Below, piece by piece: positions 9,995 to 20,847 of a stretch of 64,000 bases of DNA. The position numbers and the translations under genes are program-made. The stretch is from an uncultured Pelagibacteraceae bacterium (GTDB taxonomy: Bacteria > Pseudomonadota > Alphaproteobacteria > Pelagibacterales > Pelagibacteraceae), in contig CACOPB010000001.1 of the NCBI GenBank assembly GCA_902628965.1, positions 124,001 to 188,000 of the forward strand, in the 5' to 3' direction. Each line of letters starts with the position of its first letter. Position 1 is the stretch's first letter. Below the pieces are notes generated by a model. That model saw only the letters and a program-made list of their open reading frames with translations. It was not told the DNA's origin and did not search any database.

Positions 9995-10990
9995 TTGAGT
10001 GGGATAACAAAAAAAAATATCGATCAGTCCTTGAAATTTGTTTATTCAGATAACAGTTCTTTAAGTGTAATATTCCATGATAATAATTTGTTAATGGGAG
10101 TTGTTGGAGAATTTAACAAAAATTTACAGGAATTAGAAAAAATTACAAATTGCAGTTTATATTCAAGGGGAAATTCAATTTTGATCAAATCAACCCCTGA
10201 AAAAAATGAAAAAATTAAAAATGCTATTCAATTTTTAGCTAATCAGTTTATTAATAATGGAAGTATAGAAAATAAAGATATACTTTCTTCAGTTGATAAT
10301 TTTATGATTAATGAAAAAGTAAAAAATAATAATATTACAGACATCATCAAAACTCCTAAAAAATCTATAATTCCAAGATCAGAAAAACAAAAAAGCTATG
10401 TGAGAGCTTTGAGGGAGAGTGATATTATAATTTCAGCTGGACCAGCGGGAACAGGAAAAACATTCTTGGCAGTAGCTGTCGGCTTGACTATGCTTTTAGA
10501 AAAAAAGATTGAGAGAATTATTCTTTCAAGACCAGCTGTAGAAGCAGGTGAGCGATTGGGGTTTTTACCTGGTGATATGAAGGAAAAAGTAGATCCTTAT
10601 CTGAGACCTCTATATGATTCTTTATATGATCTATTTGACTTCGAAAAAATACAGAGAATGATTGAAATTGGAGATATAGAGATTGCACCTTTGGCTTTTA
10701 TGAGAGGTAGAACTCTTAAAAATTCCTTTGCAATTTTAGACGAAGCACAAAATGCTACGGATACACAGATTAAAATGTTTTTAACACGAATTGGAGAAAA
10801 TTCAAAAATAGTAGTTAATGGAGATCCTTCTCAAATTGATTTACCAAATAAAAGTATGTCAGGCTTAGTCCGATCAAAAGATTTACTTGGACATTTAAAG
10901 GAAATATCGATAGTTGATTTTGATCATTCTGATGTAGTTAGGCATCCACTTGTTTCAAAAATAGTTAAAGCATATTCACATAATGATTAG
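9995..10990 (+). CDS. ybeZ: PhoH-family ATPase (YbeZ)
   Basis: P-loop ATPase of the PhoH family with Walker A SAGPAGTGKTFLAVAVG (about residues 148-164), a RPAVEAGERLGFLPGDMKEK segment and Walker B-like AILDEAQNAT. A KH-like N-terminal region covers about 1-100. Start is TTG at 9995, three bases after the miaB stop. It sits directly before ybeY and overlaps it by 8 nt, the usual ybeZ-ybeY pairing; the products are thought to cooperate in RNA metabolism or ribosome maturation. Length of 331 is normal. Confidence 0.95.
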   Translation: MSGITKKNIDQSLKFVYSDNSSLSVIFHDNNLLMGVVGEFNKNLQELEKITNCSLYSRGNSILIKSTPEKNEKIKNAIQFLANQFINNGSIENKDILSSVDNFMINEKVKNNNITDIIKTPKKSIIPRSEKQKSYVRALRESDIIISAGPAGTGKTFLAVAVGLTMLLEKKIERIILSRPAVEAGERLGFLPGDMKEKVDPYLRPLYDSLYDLFDFEKIQRMIEIGDIEIAPLAFMRGRTLKNSFAILDEAQNATDTQIKMFLTRIGENSKIVVNGDPSQIDLPNKSMSGLVRSKDLLGHLKEISIVDFDHSDVVRHPLVSKIVKAYSHND

Positions 10991-11444
10991 TATTAATGTC
11001 TTCTCTGAAGAGAAGGCTTGGTCAAAAAGGCTTAAAAATAGGGATATTTTTTTTAATAAAATATGTAAAGCTTTTCCAAAAAAATATAAATTTTTGAATA
11101 AAAAAGTAACCTTTACACTATTACTTTCAAATAATAAGAATATTAAAAAATTAAATAAAGTTTTTAGAAATAAAAATAAATCTACTGATATTTTATCTTT
11201 TCCATTAGATAAAAAAATAAAAATATCAAAAAATACTTATCTTGGAGACATTATCATTAGCTATAATTATGTAAACAGACCAAAATCACAAGATTTAAAA
11301 TCTTTTAAAGAAAAAGTTATTAAAATATTTATACATGGTTTCCTTCATCTTGTAGGTTTTGATCATAAAAAAAATAAAGATTATTCCAAAATGTTAAAAG
11401 AAGAAAATTTATTATTTAAATCTGTGCAATCAAAAATAAATTAA
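10983..11444 (+). CDS. ybeY: Endoribonuclease YbeY (16S rRNA maturation, ribosome quality control)
   Basis: 153 residues ending in the UPF0054 zinc motif HGFLHLVGFDH (about residues 120-130), whose three His bind the metal. The conserved STDILSFP segment precedes it and is followed by YLGDIIIS. YbeY is needed for 16S rRNA 3' end processing and degradation of faulty 70S ribosomes. It overlaps ybeZ by 8 nt and is followed directly by lnt; the corC gene found between ybeY and lnt in many proteobacteria is absent here. Confidence 0.95.
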   Translation: MISINVFSEEKAWSKRLKNRDIFFNKICKAFPKKYKFLNKKVTFTLLLSNNKNIKKLNKVFRNKNKSTDILSFPLDKKIKISKNTYLGDIIISYNYVNRPKSQDLKSFKEKVIKIFIHGFLHLVGFDHKKNKDYSKMLKEENLLFKSVQSKIN

Positions 11445-11445
11445 A

Positions 11446-12990
11446 TTGAAAAATAAACTTTATATCGAATTAAGTTATTTAATTTTATTAGGAATGCTTA
11501 CTTCCTTAAGTTTGCCCCCATTCAATTATTTTGTAATAAATTTTTTAACTTTTAGCTTATTATATATTTTTTTAATAAAAAAAATTGAGTTTTATCGGAA
11601 AAAAAAAATATTTTTTCTTTATGGTTGGCTATTTGGATTTGGTTATTTTGCAAGTAATTTATATTGGATCTCAATATCGTTAACTTTCGATCAAAATTTT
11701 GAGTTTTTAATACCTTTAACAATAATTTTAATACCTGGTTTTTTAGCTTTGTTTTACGGTTTAGTCGCTTACATATTTGTAGTTCTGAAACCAAATAGAA
11801 ATTTGAGTTCATTTTTTCTATTTTCTCTAATATTTGGAATATTAGAATTCTTAAGAGGATCAATACTCACCGGTTTCCCTTGGAATTTAATTGCTTATAG
11901 TTTCTCTAATCAAATCGAAATTTTAAATATTACCTCAGTTATAGGTACTTATAGCTTTAATCTTTTCTGTATTTCATTATTTACAAGCCCATCAGTATTT
12001 ATTTTACGAAAAAATAAAAAAGATATTGGTATTTGTGTAGTATTACTTATTACAATATTATCATTTTATATACTTGGTTCACAAAATTTAAAAAAATTTA
12101 ATATTCAGCAAGCAAAAAAGCTTGATTATAAAATAAGAGTTTTAAGTTCAAATATAAGTATAGATAGATTTTATGATAATATTGATCCTGTAACGGCAAT
12201 AGAAGAACTAATTGAAATAAGTTCAACTAAAAAAAATGAAAAAATAATTTTTATCTGGCCAGAAGGTATAATTCCAGGTATTTCACAGTACCAACTAAAA
12301 GAATATAAATGGTTGTTTGAAAATAAATTCAATAAAAATCATTTACTTGTAATTGGAATTAATAGCAAAGAAGATGAGAATAAAACTATTAAATATTTTA
12401 ATTCATTATCTATTTTTGATCACAATCTAAATATAATAGATTCGTATGAAAAAATTCAACTTGTTCCTTTTGGTGAATTTTTACCTTTTGAAAAATTTTT
12501 AAAAAGTATTGGTCTAAAAACAATTACTAATAACTATCAATCATATTCTAAAGGTGAAGAAAGAAAAATAATTGATCTTAAATATAATAATTTATCGGTG
12601 AAAATATTACCCCTTATTTGTTATGAGATAATTTATTCAGGTAAAATTTTCACAAACAGTAACTTTGATTATATTGTAAATATTTCTGAAGACGGCTGGT
12701 TTGGTAAATCAATTGGTCCAGACCAACATTTTGCTCACAGTATTTTTAGAGCTGTAGAGAGTGGGAAATATGTTTTAAGGTCCGCAAATAATGGTGCAAC
12801 AGCAATTATTAATCCAATGGGAGTTATTGAGCAAAAAGTTGATATGAATAAATCTGGCTATATAGATTTAAGTAAGACAAGAAAAAAAGAAATGACTTTA
12901 TTTGCAAAATTTGGAAATAAAATTTTTGGATTTATAATTTTACTGTATATTTTTTTAATATTTTCATTTAAGAAACTTAAAAATGAGTAA
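11446..12990 (+). CDS. lnt: Apolipoprotein N-acyltransferase
   Basis: Inner-membrane enzyme adding the third acyl chain to lipoproteins. About six membrane segments cover residues 1-215, then a periplasmic nitrilase-fold domain with the catalytic triad visible as Glu in WPEGIIPG, Lys in [15 protein letters not shown] and Cys in PLICYEIIY, then a last membrane segment near the C-terminus. 514 residues is normal. The start is TTG at 11446, one base after the ybeY stop. It overlaps metK by 8 nt. LptM (38.8 kb) is a possible lipoprotein client. Confidence 0.96.
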   Translation: MKNKLYIELSYLILLGMLTSLSLPPFNYFVINFLTFSLLYIFLIKKIEFYRKKKIFFLYGWLFGFGYFASNLYWISISLTFDQNFEFLIPLTIILIPGFLALFYGLVAYIFVVLKPNRNLSSFFLFSLIFGILEFLRGSILTGFPWNLIAYSFSNQIEILNITSVIGTYSFNLFCISLFTSPSVFILRKNKKDIGICVVLLITILSFYILGSQNLKKFNIQQAKKLDYKIRVLSSNISIDRFYDNIDPVTAIEELIEISSTKKNEKIIFIWPEGIIPGISQYQLKEYKWLFENKFNKNHLLVIGINSKEDENKTIKYFNSLSIFDHNLNIIDSYEKIQLVPFGEFLPFEKFLKSIGLKTITNNYQSYSKGEERKIIDLKYNNLSVKILPLICYEIIYSGKIFTNSNFDYIVNISEDGWFGKSIGPDQHFAHSIFRAVESGKYVLRSANNGATAIINPMGVIEQKVDMNKSGYIDLSKTRKKEMTLFAKFGNKIFGFIILLYIFLIFSFKKLKNE

Positions 12991-14152
12991 TTTACAAAAT
13001 TATCTTTTCACAAGCGAGTCTGTCTCCGAAGGTCATCCAGATAAAGTATCTGATAGAATTTCTGATATGGTTGTTGATAGTTTTATTTCTAGAGATCCAT
13101 ATTCCAGAGTAGCCTGCGAAACATTAACTACGACAAATAAAGTTGTTTTAGCTGGAGAAGTAAGAGGACCAGAAATTAAAAAAGATGAATTAATTGAAAA
13201 AGTAAGAAATTGTATAAAAGATATTGGTTATGACCAAGAGGGATTTACTTGGAAAGAAGCAACAAAAATAGAAAGTCATTTACATTCCCAATCAGCCGAT
13301 ATTGCTATGGGTGTAGATTCCTCAGGCAACAAAGATGAAGGAGCTGGAGATCAAGGTATTATGTTTGGATATGCATGTAATGAAACAGAAGTATTAATGC
13401 CAGCGCCAATTCACTATTCTCATAAAATTTTAAGATTAATGGCTGAAGATAGAAAATCAGGAAAATTAAAAAGTATTGAACCAGATTCAAAAAGTCAGGT
13501 AACATTCGAGTATGTTGATGGAAAACCTTCAAAAGTAAAATCTGTAGTTATCTCTTCACAGCATTCACCAGATGTTAATCAATCGCAAGTTAGAGATTTA
13601 CTTAGATTTTATATGTTAAAATCTATTCCTGAGAATTTTCTCGATGGTTTTAATGAGGATGAGTTTTATGTAAATCCAACAGGAAATTTTGTAATTGGTG
13701 GTCCAGATGGAGATTGTGGTTTAACAGGTAGAAAAATTATTGTTGATACTTATGGTGGAGCTGCACCCCATGGCGGTGGGGCTTTTTCAGGAAAAGATCC
13801 AACTAAAGTTGATAGATCAGCAGCTTACGCGGCAAGATACATTGCTAAAAATGTTGTTGGATCAAAAATTGCTGAAAAATGTTTAATCCAATTAGCTTAT
13901 GCAATTGGTGTATCAAAACCTTTGTCCATTTATGTAAATTTATTTGATAATGATTTAGATAAAAATAAATTTGTTGTCGAAAAGATTAAAGAAAATTTTG
14001 ATTTGACCCCAAGAGGAATTAGAGAAATGTTAAATTTAAATAAACCAATATATGAAAAAACAGCTGCCTATGGTCATTTTGGTAGACCCCCTGAGGAAAA
14101 TGGATCATTTTCATGGGAAAAAACTGATAAAATAATTGTTTTTTCTAAATAG
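12983..14152 (+). CDS. metK: S-adenosylmethionine synthetase
   Basis: Makes SAM from methionine and ATP. Signatures: [20 protein letters not shown] at the N-terminus (methionine/ATP His-Pro-Asp-Lys), [16 protein letters not shown] in the middle, and [25 protein letters not shown] (phosphate loop). 389 residues, complete. Because the ATG overlaps lnt by 8 nt, no SAM riboswitch or separate promoter can precede it, so expression depends on the upstream operon. SAM made here feeds MiaB and UbiE in this window. Confidence 0.98.
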   Translation: MSNLQNYLFTSESVSEGHPDKVSDRISDMVVDSFISRDPYSRVACETLTTTNKVVLAGEVRGPEIKKDELIEKVRNCIKDIGYDQEGFTWKEATKIESHLHSQSADIAMGVDSSGNKDEGAGDQGIMFGYACNETEVLMPAPIHYSHKILRLMAEDRKSGKLKSIEPDSKSQVTFEYVDGKPSKVKSVVISSQHSPDVNQSQVRDLLRFYMLKSIPENFLDGFNEDEFYVNPTGNFVIGGPDGDCGLTGRKIIVDTYGGAAPHGGGAFSGKDPTKVDRSAAYAARYIAKNVVGSKIAEKCLIQLAYAIGVSKPLSIYVNLFDNDLDKNKFVVEKIKENFDLTPRGIREMLNLNKPIYEKTAAYGHFGRPPEENGSFSWEKTDKIIVFSK

Positions 14153-14158
14153 TTTCTG

Positions 14159-14186
14159 TTGAATTAAAAAAAAACTTTACTATATT
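14159..14186 (+). promoter_or_regulatory. Probable promoter of the nusA operon
   Basis: TTGAAT (14159-14164) and TATATT (14181-14186) are separated by 16 nt, a good sigma-70-type pair just after the metK stop. The predicted start near 14193 gives a leader of about 60 nt that contains the hairpin at 14210-14236. Inferred from consensus only. Confidence 0.5.
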
Positions 14187-14209
14187 GCACCTACATTATT
14201 GAATTTCAC

Positions 14210-14236
14210 AAAATGGGCTTAAGCCCATTTTTTTTT
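14210..14236 (+). terminator. Attenuator-like hairpin in the nusA leader (rimP-leader-like)
   Basis: The core ATGGGCTTAAGCCCAT (14213-14228) is a perfect inverted repeat, extended on both sides by A/T pairs, and is followed by nine T (14228-14236). This is a textbook intrinsic terminator placed before, not after, an operon. Similar hairpins upstream of rimP-nusA-infB in proteobacteria are known as the rimP leader. The nusA Shine-Dalgarno GGAG (14237-14240) follows the T run directly. Function as an attenuator is inferred. Confidence 0.7.
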
Positions 14237-14251
14237 GGAGTAAGCAAAATT

Positions 14252-15805
14252 ATGTTAAACAAAAGAGCAGATAAACTCGAATTATTACGGATTGCAGAAG
14301 CTGTGGCACTAGAAAAATCGATAGATAAAGAACTAATTATTAGTTCTATGGAAACGGGTATTGCTAAAGCAGCTAAATCAAAATTTGGTCAAGAAAATGA
14401 AATTAAGGTTTCTATTAATAGAGATAATGGAGATATTGAACTATTCAGACGATTAGTGATAGCTGAAAATCCAGAGAATGCAAACACAGAAATAAAATTA
14501 GAGGACGCTATAAGTTTAAATGAAATAAACAAAGACAAGTCTATTGGTGATGAAGTGCTGCAACCACTCCCTTCATTTGATTTTGGCAGAATTGCTGCTC
14601 AAACCGCAAAACAAGTTATCAGCTTTAATGTGAGAGAAGCGGAGAGAGAAAGACAATTTAATGATTTTATTGATAAGAAAGACTCAATTTTAAGTGGTAT
14701 TGTTAAACGATTAGAATTTGGAAATGTGATTGTTGATTTAGGAAGAACAGAGGCAATTATCCAAAAGAATGAGTTAATACCCCGTGAAAATATTAAAGCT
14801 GGTGATAGAATTAAAGCTTATTGCTATGATGTTAGAAGAGAGCAAAGAGGACAACAAATATTTTTATCTAGGGCTCATCCTAAATTTATGGAAAAGCTTT
14901 TTGTTCAGGAGGTCCCAGAAATTTACGACGGACTAATTGAAATCAAATCATCTTCTAGAGATCCTGGGAGTAGAGCAAAAATATGTGTGAAAGCAGTTGA
15001 TACATCTTTAGACCCTGTTGGTGCATGTGTGGGTATGAGAGGTTCTAGGGTTCAGGCTGTAGTGAATGAACTCCAAGGTGAAAAAATCGATATAGTTAAT
15101 TGGTCTGAGGATCCAGCAATTTTAGTATCAAATGCATTGTCTCCTGCAGAAGTTCAAAGAGTAAATGTAGATGCTGAAAGAAAAAAACTTGATGTAATTT
15201 TAACTGAGGAGAATTTAAGTAAGGCAATTGGAAGAAGAGGTCAAAATGTTAGACTTGCAACAAAACTTTTAAATTACGAAATTAATATAATGACAGATGC
15301 TGAAGATTCTGAAAGAAGGCAGTTGGAATTCAAAGAAAAAACAGAAAATTTTGTAAAAAATTTAGAGTTGGATGAAACTTTAGGTCAATTACTTGTTGCT
15401 GAAGGTTTTTCAACTATTGATGATATAAAAGACAGTTCAGCTGAAAATTTGATGAAAATTGAGGGTATTGAGGAAGATACTGCTAAAGCATTAATAGAAA
15501 GAGCCAAAGAGTTTCATGAAAAGGACCAAGAAGATATTTCTCAAAGAATCAAAGAGTTAGGATTAGAGGATTCTTTGATAAACCTAAAAGGTTTGACACC
15601 AGGCATGCTAGTAACACTTGGAGAGCAAAAAATTTTAACGTTAGAAGATTTCGCAGATTTAGCATCCGATGAATTAACAGGTGGTTATGATGTTGTCAAA
15701 GGTGAGAGGGTTAAAATTCAAGGTTATCTGGAAGATTTTGCTTTATCAAAAGATGAAGCAGATCAGTTAATCATGTCTGCTCGAAATATAATTTATAAAG
15801 ATTGA
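14252..15805 (+). CDS. nusA: Transcription elongation/termination/antitermination factor NusA
   Basis: RNA polymerase-binding factor. Order of domains: N-terminal NusA domain (1-130), S1 (about 137-200), KH1 and KH2 (about 205-350, with VGACVGMRGSRVQAVVNEL and AIGRRGQNVRLATKLL), then two acidic helix-hairpin-helix repeats at the C-terminus. I use ATG 14252 (MLNKRADKLELL); the upstream ATG at 14213 lies inside the terminator hairpin. GGAG at 14237-14240 is the ribosome site. 517 residues. The rimP gene normally found just upstream is absent. infB follows by 10 nt. Confidence 0.96.
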   Translation: MLNKRADKLELLRIAEAVALEKSIDKELIISSMETGIAKAAKSKFGQENEIKVSINRDNGDIELFRRLVIAENPENANTEIKLEDAISLNEINKDKSIGDEVLQPLPSFDFGRIAAQTAKQVISFNVREAERERQFNDFIDKKDSILSGIVKRLEFGNVIVDLGRTEAIIQKNELIPRENIKAGDRIKAYCYDVRREQRGQQIFLSRAHPKFMEKLFVQEVPEIYDGLIEIKSSSRDPGSRAKICVKAVDTSLDPVGACVGMRGSRVQAVVNELQGEKIDIVNWSEDPAILVSNALSPAEVQRVNVDAERKKLDVILTEENLSKAIGRRGQNVRLATKLLNYEINIMTDAEDSERRQLEFKEKTENFVKNLELDETLGQLLVAEGFSTIDDIKDSSAENLMKIEGIEEDTAKALIERAKEFHEKDQEDISQRIKELGLEDSLINLKGLTPGMLVTLGEQKILTLEDFADLASDELTGGYDVVKGERVKIQGYLEDFALSKDEADQLIMSARNIIYKD

Positions 15806-15815
15806 GTGATGAGGT

Positions 15816-18035
15816 ATGGAAAAAAAAACAAAATTAACAATTTCTGGCTCTGCCAAAAAATCAATCAAAAATATTGAGATTGCTAAAACTCAGGGTAAAA
15901 ATTCTGTAGTAATCGAAAAGCAAACTGGAAAATTTTCTAGTAGAGGTGGTTCATTTAGATCTACGACTAATAAAACAAGAACGACCCAAACATTTAACAG
16001 AGGAGCTCCATTAAAAACTTCATTTAATCCTAAATCACCTTCAATAACTAATGATTTTGAGAAGAGAAAATTAGCAGAACAAAGAGCTACTAAAAGACTT
16101 AAAGGAGATGATGAAAACAAAGATAAAAAGACTTTAAAAGCTGGAACAAAGAAAAGAGAATTAAAATTAACAGTGTCGAGGGCATTAAGTGATGAAATAG
16201 ATGCAAAACAAAGAAGTTTGGCATCTGTTAAGAGAGCCAGACAAAAAGAAATTAAAAATGCTTCAAAAAAAGATTACGAAGAGAATCTAAAACCAATCAA
16301 AAGAGATGTTAATATTCCTGAAGCGATCACAGTAAGAGAACTGGCAAATAGAATGGCTGAACAATCAAGTAATGTAATTAAGCATTTATTTGGTATGGGA
16401 GTTACAGTGACTATCAATCAAACATTAGCAGCAGATACTGCTGAGTATTTAGTAAAAGAATTTGGTCACAACCCAATTAGAGAGGAAAAAGCAGAGGAAA
16501 TAATTCAAAAAATAAAAGCTGCGAGGACTGAAAATTTAAAAAATCGACCTCCAATAGTTACAGTCATGGGACACGTTGATCATGGCAAGACCTCAGTATT
16601 AGATGTGCTTAGAAGTGCAAATGTAGTATCAGGTGAATTTGGTGGGATAACTCAGCATATTGGCGCTTATCAAATTGAAAGCCAAGATAATAAATTAACA
16701 TTTATTGATACACCGGGCCATGCTGCTTTTACTGAAATGAGAGCAAGAGGATCAAAATTAACTGATGTAGTTGTATTAGTGGTTGCTGCAGATGATGGAG
16801 TTAAACCTCAAACCGTTGAATCTATTAAACACGCTAAAGCTGCAAATGTTCCAATAGTCGTAGCTATAAATAAATGCGATCTACCAGATGCAGATCCTCA
16901 GAAAATTAAAAATCAATTATTAGAGCACGAATTAATTGCCGAAGATTTATCTGGTGATACTTTAATGGTTGAAATCTCGACTAAAACAAAACAAAACTTG
17001 GATAAGCTAGTAGAGTCCATAATACTTCAAGCAGAGATTTTAGATCTCAAAACAGATTATGAATCTAAAGCTACAGGTATAGTTTTGGAGTCAAAAATTG
17101 ATGTTGGCAGAGGTCCAGTTGCAAATATAATTATTACCACTGGAACACTTAAGAGAGGTGATTTTTTTGTGAGTGGTTTAAAATGGGGAAAAGTTAGAGC
17201 TATTATTAATGATAAAGGTCAAAATATTAGTGAGGCTTTACCCTCAACACCTGTTGAAATTTTAGGGATAAATGGTGCAGCAAAAGCTGGAGATGATTTT
17301 ATTGTATTGGATACAGAAAAAGAAGCTAAGATATTGAGTGAAAATAGAGCTCAAGAAAGTAAAGACGGTAAAAATCCTCTAACTTTTGCTACTCAAGATT
17401 CTGCTTTTTCAGATAAATCCACAGAAGAATTAAATTTAATTATTAAATCTGATGTACATGGATCATCAGAGGCAATAAAAAATGCAATTAGTCAAATCAA
17501 ACATGATGAAGTTAAACCTAAAATAATTTTAGCAGATATTGGAATGGTAACTGAGACAGATGTTACATTAGCTAAAGCTTCAAATGCTGTATTAATAGCT
17601 TTTAATGTTAAACCAAGCAAAGAAGCAAAAAAACTTGCTGAAAATGAGAAACTAAAAATATCCTCATACAATATTATTTATGAAGTTTTAGATTATATTA
17701 AGCAAAGAATGTCAGGATTATTGGCGCCTGATATTCAAGAAAAAATTACTGGTACAGCAAAAATTTTAGAAATATTTAAAGTCTCAGGTGCTGGAAAAGT
17801 TGCTGGTTCCAAAGTGACCGAGGGTGAAATAAATAATACATCAGATGTAAGAATTATTAGGGATGGTGCTATTATCTATACTGGAAAAGTTTCGACAATA
17901 TTTAGAGAAAAAGACCAAGTAAAACAGGTAAGTGGTGGTCAAGAATGTGGAATTACGGTTAAAGATTATATAGATTTCCAAAAAAATGACACAATAGAGG
18001 CTTTTAGTGTTACATCTACGGAAAGGTCAATTTAA
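15816..18035 (+). CDS. infB: Translation initiation factor IF-2
   Basis: GTPase that places initiator tRNA on the 30S subunit. The basic N-terminal region (1-165) is short compared with enteric IF-2. The IF2_N motif [21 protein letters not shown] lies near 170, then the G domain with GHVDHGKTS (G1), DTPGHAAF (G3) and NKCDLPDAD (G4), then domains II-IV to residue 739. GAGG at 15809-15812 serves as ribosome site. Its stop shares one base with the rbfA ATG (TAATG), so rbfA is probably translationally coupled. Confidence 0.97.
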   Translation: MEKKTKLTISGSAKKSIKNIEIAKTQGKNSVVIEKQTGKFSSRGGSFRSTTNKTRTTQTFNRGAPLKTSFNPKSPSITNDFEKRKLAEQRATKRLKGDDENKDKKTLKAGTKKRELKLTVSRALSDEIDAKQRSLASVKRARQKEIKNASKKDYEENLKPIKRDVNIPEAITVRELANRMAEQSSNVIKHLFGMGVTVTINQTLAADTAEYLVKEFGHNPIREEKAEEIIQKIKAARTENLKNRPPIVTVMGHVDHGKTSVLDVLRSANVVSGEFGGITQHIGAYQIESQDNKLTFIDTPGHAAFTEMRARGSKLTDVVVLVVAADDGVKPQTVESIKHAKAANVPIVVAINKCDLPDADPQKIKNQLLEHELIAEDLSGDTLMVEISTKTKQNLDKLVESIILQAEILDLKTDYESKATGIVLESKIDVGRGPVANIIITTGTLKRGDFFVSGLKWGKVRAIINDKGQNISEALPSTPVEILGINGAAKAGDDFIVLDTEKEAKILSENRAQESKDGKNPLTFATQDSAFSDKSTEELNLIIKSDVHGSSEAIKNAISQIKHDEVKPKIILADIGMVTETDVTLAKASNAVLIAFNVKPSKEAKKLAENEKLKISSYNIIYEVLDYIKQRMSGLLAPDIQEKITGTAKILEIFKVSGAGKVAGSKVTEGEINNTSDVRIIRDGAIIYTGKVSTIFREKDQVKQVSGGQECGITVKDYIDFQKNDTIEAFSVTSTERSI

Positions 18036-18403
18036 TGGTAGATAGAATAGGAAAACCAATATCTCAAAGACAGCTTAGAGTGGGAGAAATGATTAAGCAG
18101 TCTTTAAGCATGATTTTTATAAGAAATGAGGCTAAGGTGCCAAATTTAGAAACGAACACTATAACAGTTACTGAAGTTAGAATGAGTCCAGATTTAAAAA
18201 TCGCTAAAGCATATGTTCTTCCTTTGGGAGGAAAAGATGCAGAAGAGACAATTAACGTTTTAAAAGAATACTCATTTTTAATTAGAAAAATTTTATCGCA
18301 AAAAGTGGTTATGAAATTTTTACCAAAATTACTTTTTAGAAAAGACGAATCTTTCGAGTATGCAGAAAGAATAGAAAACTTAATAAAACAAACAAATAAA
18401 TAG
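18035..18403 (+). CDS. rbfA: 30S ribosome-binding factor RbfA
   Basis: 122-residue KH-fold protein that binds 16S rRNA helix 1 during late 30S maturation and cold adaptation. Family features are SQRQLRVGEMIKQSLSMIF at the N-terminus and ITVTEVRMSPDLKIAKAYVLPLG, the central KH segment. It starts on the last base of the infB stop. In most proteobacteria truB follows; here rpsO starts only 13 nt after the stop, leaving no room for it. Confidence 0.93.
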   Translation: MVDRIGKPISQRQLRVGEMIKQSLSMIFIRNEAKVPNLETNTITVTEVRMSPDLKIAKAYVLPLGGKDAEETINVLKEYSFLIRKILSQKVVMKFLPKLLFRKDESFEYAERIENLIKQTNK

Positions 18404-18415
18404 GAAGAATGAGGC

Positions 18416-18664
18416 ATGAATAAAAAGGCACAAGAATTAGCAATGCACGATAAAGATACTGGGTCTTCAGAGATTCAGATTGCTTTGCTAACTGAAAAAA
18501 TTGAAACTCTCTCTAAGCATATTAAGCAATTCAAAAAAGATAAACATTCATCTGTTGGATTGTTGAGAGCGGTAAATAGAAGAAAGAAATTGTTAGAATA
18601 TCTAAAGAAAAATAAAATAGATTCTTACAAAAATGTACTGTCGAAATTGAATTTAAGAAAATAG
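18416..18664 (+). CDS. rpsO: 30S ribosomal protein S15
   Basis: 82 residues, slightly shorter than the usual 88-89. The conserved S15 core is clear: HDKDTGSSEIQIALLTEKI, LSKHIKQFKKDKHS and LLRAVNRRKKLLEYLKK, which contact 16S rRNA. It begins MNKKAQELAMHDKDTG after GAGG-like AATGAGGC. It forms the classic rpsO-pnp pair. No strong terminator is seen between the two genes, only a purine-rich repeat tract. Confidence 0.95.
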   Translation: MNKKAQELAMHDKDTGSSEIQIALLTEKIETLSKHIKQFKKDKHSSVGLLRAVNRRKKLLEYLKKNKIDSYKNVLSKLNLRK

Positions 18665-18680
18665 AAGTCAAGATAGATAG

Positions 18681-18720
18681 AACGGAATGGAACGAAACGA
18701 ACGAAACGAAATGGAAATGA
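18681..18720 (+). repeat. Purine-rich short-repeat tract in the pnp leader
   Basis: The 57-nt gap between rpsO and pnp has a run almost free of pyrimidines except single C and T. It contains a 9-bp tandem duplication ACGAAACGA (18692-18700 and 18701-18709) flanked by related GGAACG and ATGGAAATG units. It ends at the pnp start codon and includes GGAAATG as possible ribosome site. No hairpin can form, unlike the RNase III-processed pnp leader of E. coli. Confidence 0.75.
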
Positions 18721-18721
18721 A

Positions 18722-20794
18722 ATGTTTAACGTATATAAGAAGGAAATCGAAGTAGCAGGAAAGAAGATAAGTTTAGAAACAGGTAAAGTAGCAAGACAGG
18801 CAGACGGTGCGATAATTGCAACATGTGGAGAGACAGTTGTGCTAGCAACAGTAGTTGGAGCAAAAAAAGTAAATCCTGATATGGATTATTTTCCATTATC
18901 TGTAAATTACCAAGAAAAATATTATGCAGCTGGAAAAATTCCAGGTGGATATTTTAAACGAGAAGCAAGACCAACTGAAAGTGAAACATTAATCTCTAGA
19001 TTAATTGATAGACCAATTAGACCATTGTTTCCTGATGAATTTAAAAATGAAGTTCAGTTATTGCCAACAGTAATTTCATATGACAAAGAAAATGAACCAG
19101 ATATTTTATCAATTACTGCTTCATCAGCAGCACTAGCAATATCAGGAATGCCATTTATGGGTCCTGTGGGAGCTTCTAGAGTTGGTTTTATTGATGGAAA
19201 ATATGTATTGAACCCATCTAAAACTGAATTGGAAAAATCTAAATTAGATTTAGTTGTAGCTGGAACAAAAGATGCAGTACTTATGGTTGAGTCTGAAGCT
19301 AATGGTTTAACAGAAGAAGAAATGTTAAATGCAGTTAAATTTGGACATGAAGGTTTTGTTCCAGTAATCGAAATGATTGAGGCACTTGCAAAAGAATGTA
19401 GAAAGCCAGAGTGGGCAATTGAGAAAAAAGATTTATCTGAAGTTAAGATAAAACTTGAAGAAACTTTTACAGAAGATCTTAAAAAAGCTTTTGCAACAAG
19501 AGATAAACAAGATAGATCAAATCAGATTTCAGAGATTACTGATAAAGCTAAAAAGCTTTATGAGGAAGATGAAAAATATACAGATCTTGATGTTAACAGC
19601 CAATTAAAAAATCTGGAAAAATCAATTGTTAGAACTGATATTCTAAAAAATAAAAATAGAATTGATGGAAGAGGTTTATCTGATGTAAGACCTATCGAAT
19701 GTGAAGTGGGTATTTTACCAAGAGCACATGGTTCTGCATTGTTTACTAGAGGAGAAACTCAAGCAATCGTAGTTGCAACTTTAGGAACATCCGACGATGA
19801 ACAAAGAATTGAAAGTTTAGATGGATTACAAAGAGAACGATTTATGCTTCACTATAATTTCCCTCCTTTTTCAGTTGGGGAAACTGGAAGAATTGGAACT
19901 GGTAGAAGGGAAATTGGTCATGGCAAATTAGCTTGGAGAGCGATCAATTCTTCATTACCCACAAAAGAAGCATTTCCATATACTTTTAGAGTAGTATCTG
20001 AGATCACAGAGTCTAACGGTTCCTCTTCAATGGCTACTGTTTGTGGAACGTCTTTAGCATTAATGGATGCTGGAGTACCGATTAAAGAACCAGTTGCAGG
20101 TATAGCTATGGGATTAATCAAAGAAGGTGATGACTTTAGTGTCCTATCAGATATCTTAGGTGATGAAGATCACTTAGGTGATATGGATTTTAAAGTTGCT
20201 GGAACTAAAGATGGAATTACTTCTCTTCAAATGGATATCAAAATTACAGGTATTACATTTGAAATCATGGAGCAAGCATTAAGCCAAGCGAAAGATGGAA
20301 GAGTTCATATCTTAGGTGAAATGAATAAAGCTCTATCAGCTTCAAGATCTGATGTTGGAAAACACACTCCAAAAATGGAACAAGTTAATGTTGATAAAAA
20401 AGATATTGCTGCAGTCATTGGAAAAGGTGGTGCAACGATCAGAGAGATCGTTGAAAAATCAGGTGCAAAAGTAGATGTAAATGACGAAGGTGTAGTAACA
20501 GTTGCTGCGCCAGATGAAGAATCTAGAAACATCGCAATGCAAATGATTAAAGACATAACCGCAAAAGCTGAATTGAATAAAATTTATTCAGGTAAAGTAA
20601 TGAAGATTATGGAGTTTGGTGCATTTGTTAATTTCTTAGGAAAACAAGATGGACTGGTTCATATCTCGGAACTTGCAGATAAGAGAGTTGCAAAAGTTAC
20701 TGACGTCGTTAAAGAAGGCGATGAAGTTAAAGTTAAAGTGATTGGTTTTGACAGAGGTAAAGTTAAGCTTTCTATGAAACAAGCTGCTGAATAA
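18722..20794 (+). CDS. pnp: Polyribonucleotide nucleotidyltransferase (PNPase)
   Basis: 3'-5' phosphorolytic exoribonuclease of the RNA degradosome. Two RNase PH domains (about 10-225 and 305-545) flank an all-alpha linker; [27 protein letters not shown] and [22 protein letters not shown] segments are visible. A KH domain ([20 protein letters not shown]) and an S1 domain ([19 protein letters not shown]) end the 690-residue protein. Complete and of normal length. A strong intrinsic terminator follows 20 nt after the stop. Confidence 0.98.
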   Translation: MFNVYKKEIEVAGKKISLETGKVARQADGAIIATCGETVVLATVVGAKKVNPDMDYFPLSVNYQEKYYAAGKIPGGYFKREARPTESETLISRLIDRPIRPLFPDEFKNEVQLLPTVISYDKENEPDILSITASSAALAISGMPFMGPVGASRVGFIDGKYVLNPSKTELEKSKLDLVVAGTKDAVLMVESEANGLTEEEMLNAVKFGHEGFVPVIEMIEALAKECRKPEWAIEKKDLSEVKIKLEETFTEDLKKAFATRDKQDRSNQISEITDKAKKLYEEDEKYTDLDVNSQLKNLEKSIVRTDILKNKNRIDGRGLSDVRPIECEVGILPRAHGSALFTRGETQAIVVATLGTSDDEQRIESLDGLQRERFMLHYNFPPFSVGETGRIGTGRREIGHGKLAWRAINSSLPTKEAFPYTFRVVSEITESNGSSSMATVCGTSLALMDAGVPIKEPVAGIAMGLIKEGDDFSVLSDILGDEDHLGDMDFKVAGTKDGITSLQMDIKITGITFEIMEQALSQAKDGRVHILGEMNKALSASRSDVGKHTPKMEQVNVDKKDIAAVIGKGGATIREIVEKSGAKVDVNDEGVVTVAAPDEESRNIAMQMIKDITAKAELNKIYSGKVMKIMEFGAFVNFLGKQDGLVHISELADKRVAKVTDVVKEGDEVKVKVIGFDRGKVKLSMKQAAE

Positions 20795-20814
20795 TTCACT
20801 TAATTAAAAATTCT

Positions 20815-20847
20815 TAACCCTCAGAAATTACTTTTTGAGGGTTTTTT
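20815..20847 (+). terminator. Intrinsic terminator of the nusA-pnp operon
   Basis: ACCCTCA (20817-20823) pairs with TGAGGGT (20836-20842) around a 12-nt loop and is followed by a T run (20842-20847). It lies directly after pnp and touches the stop codon of the convergent DUF1737 gene. Confidence 0.88.

Noticed and set aside
12960..12990. SAM riboswitch before metK
   Set aside because: metK overlaps lnt by 8 nt, leaving no leader for a riboswitch.
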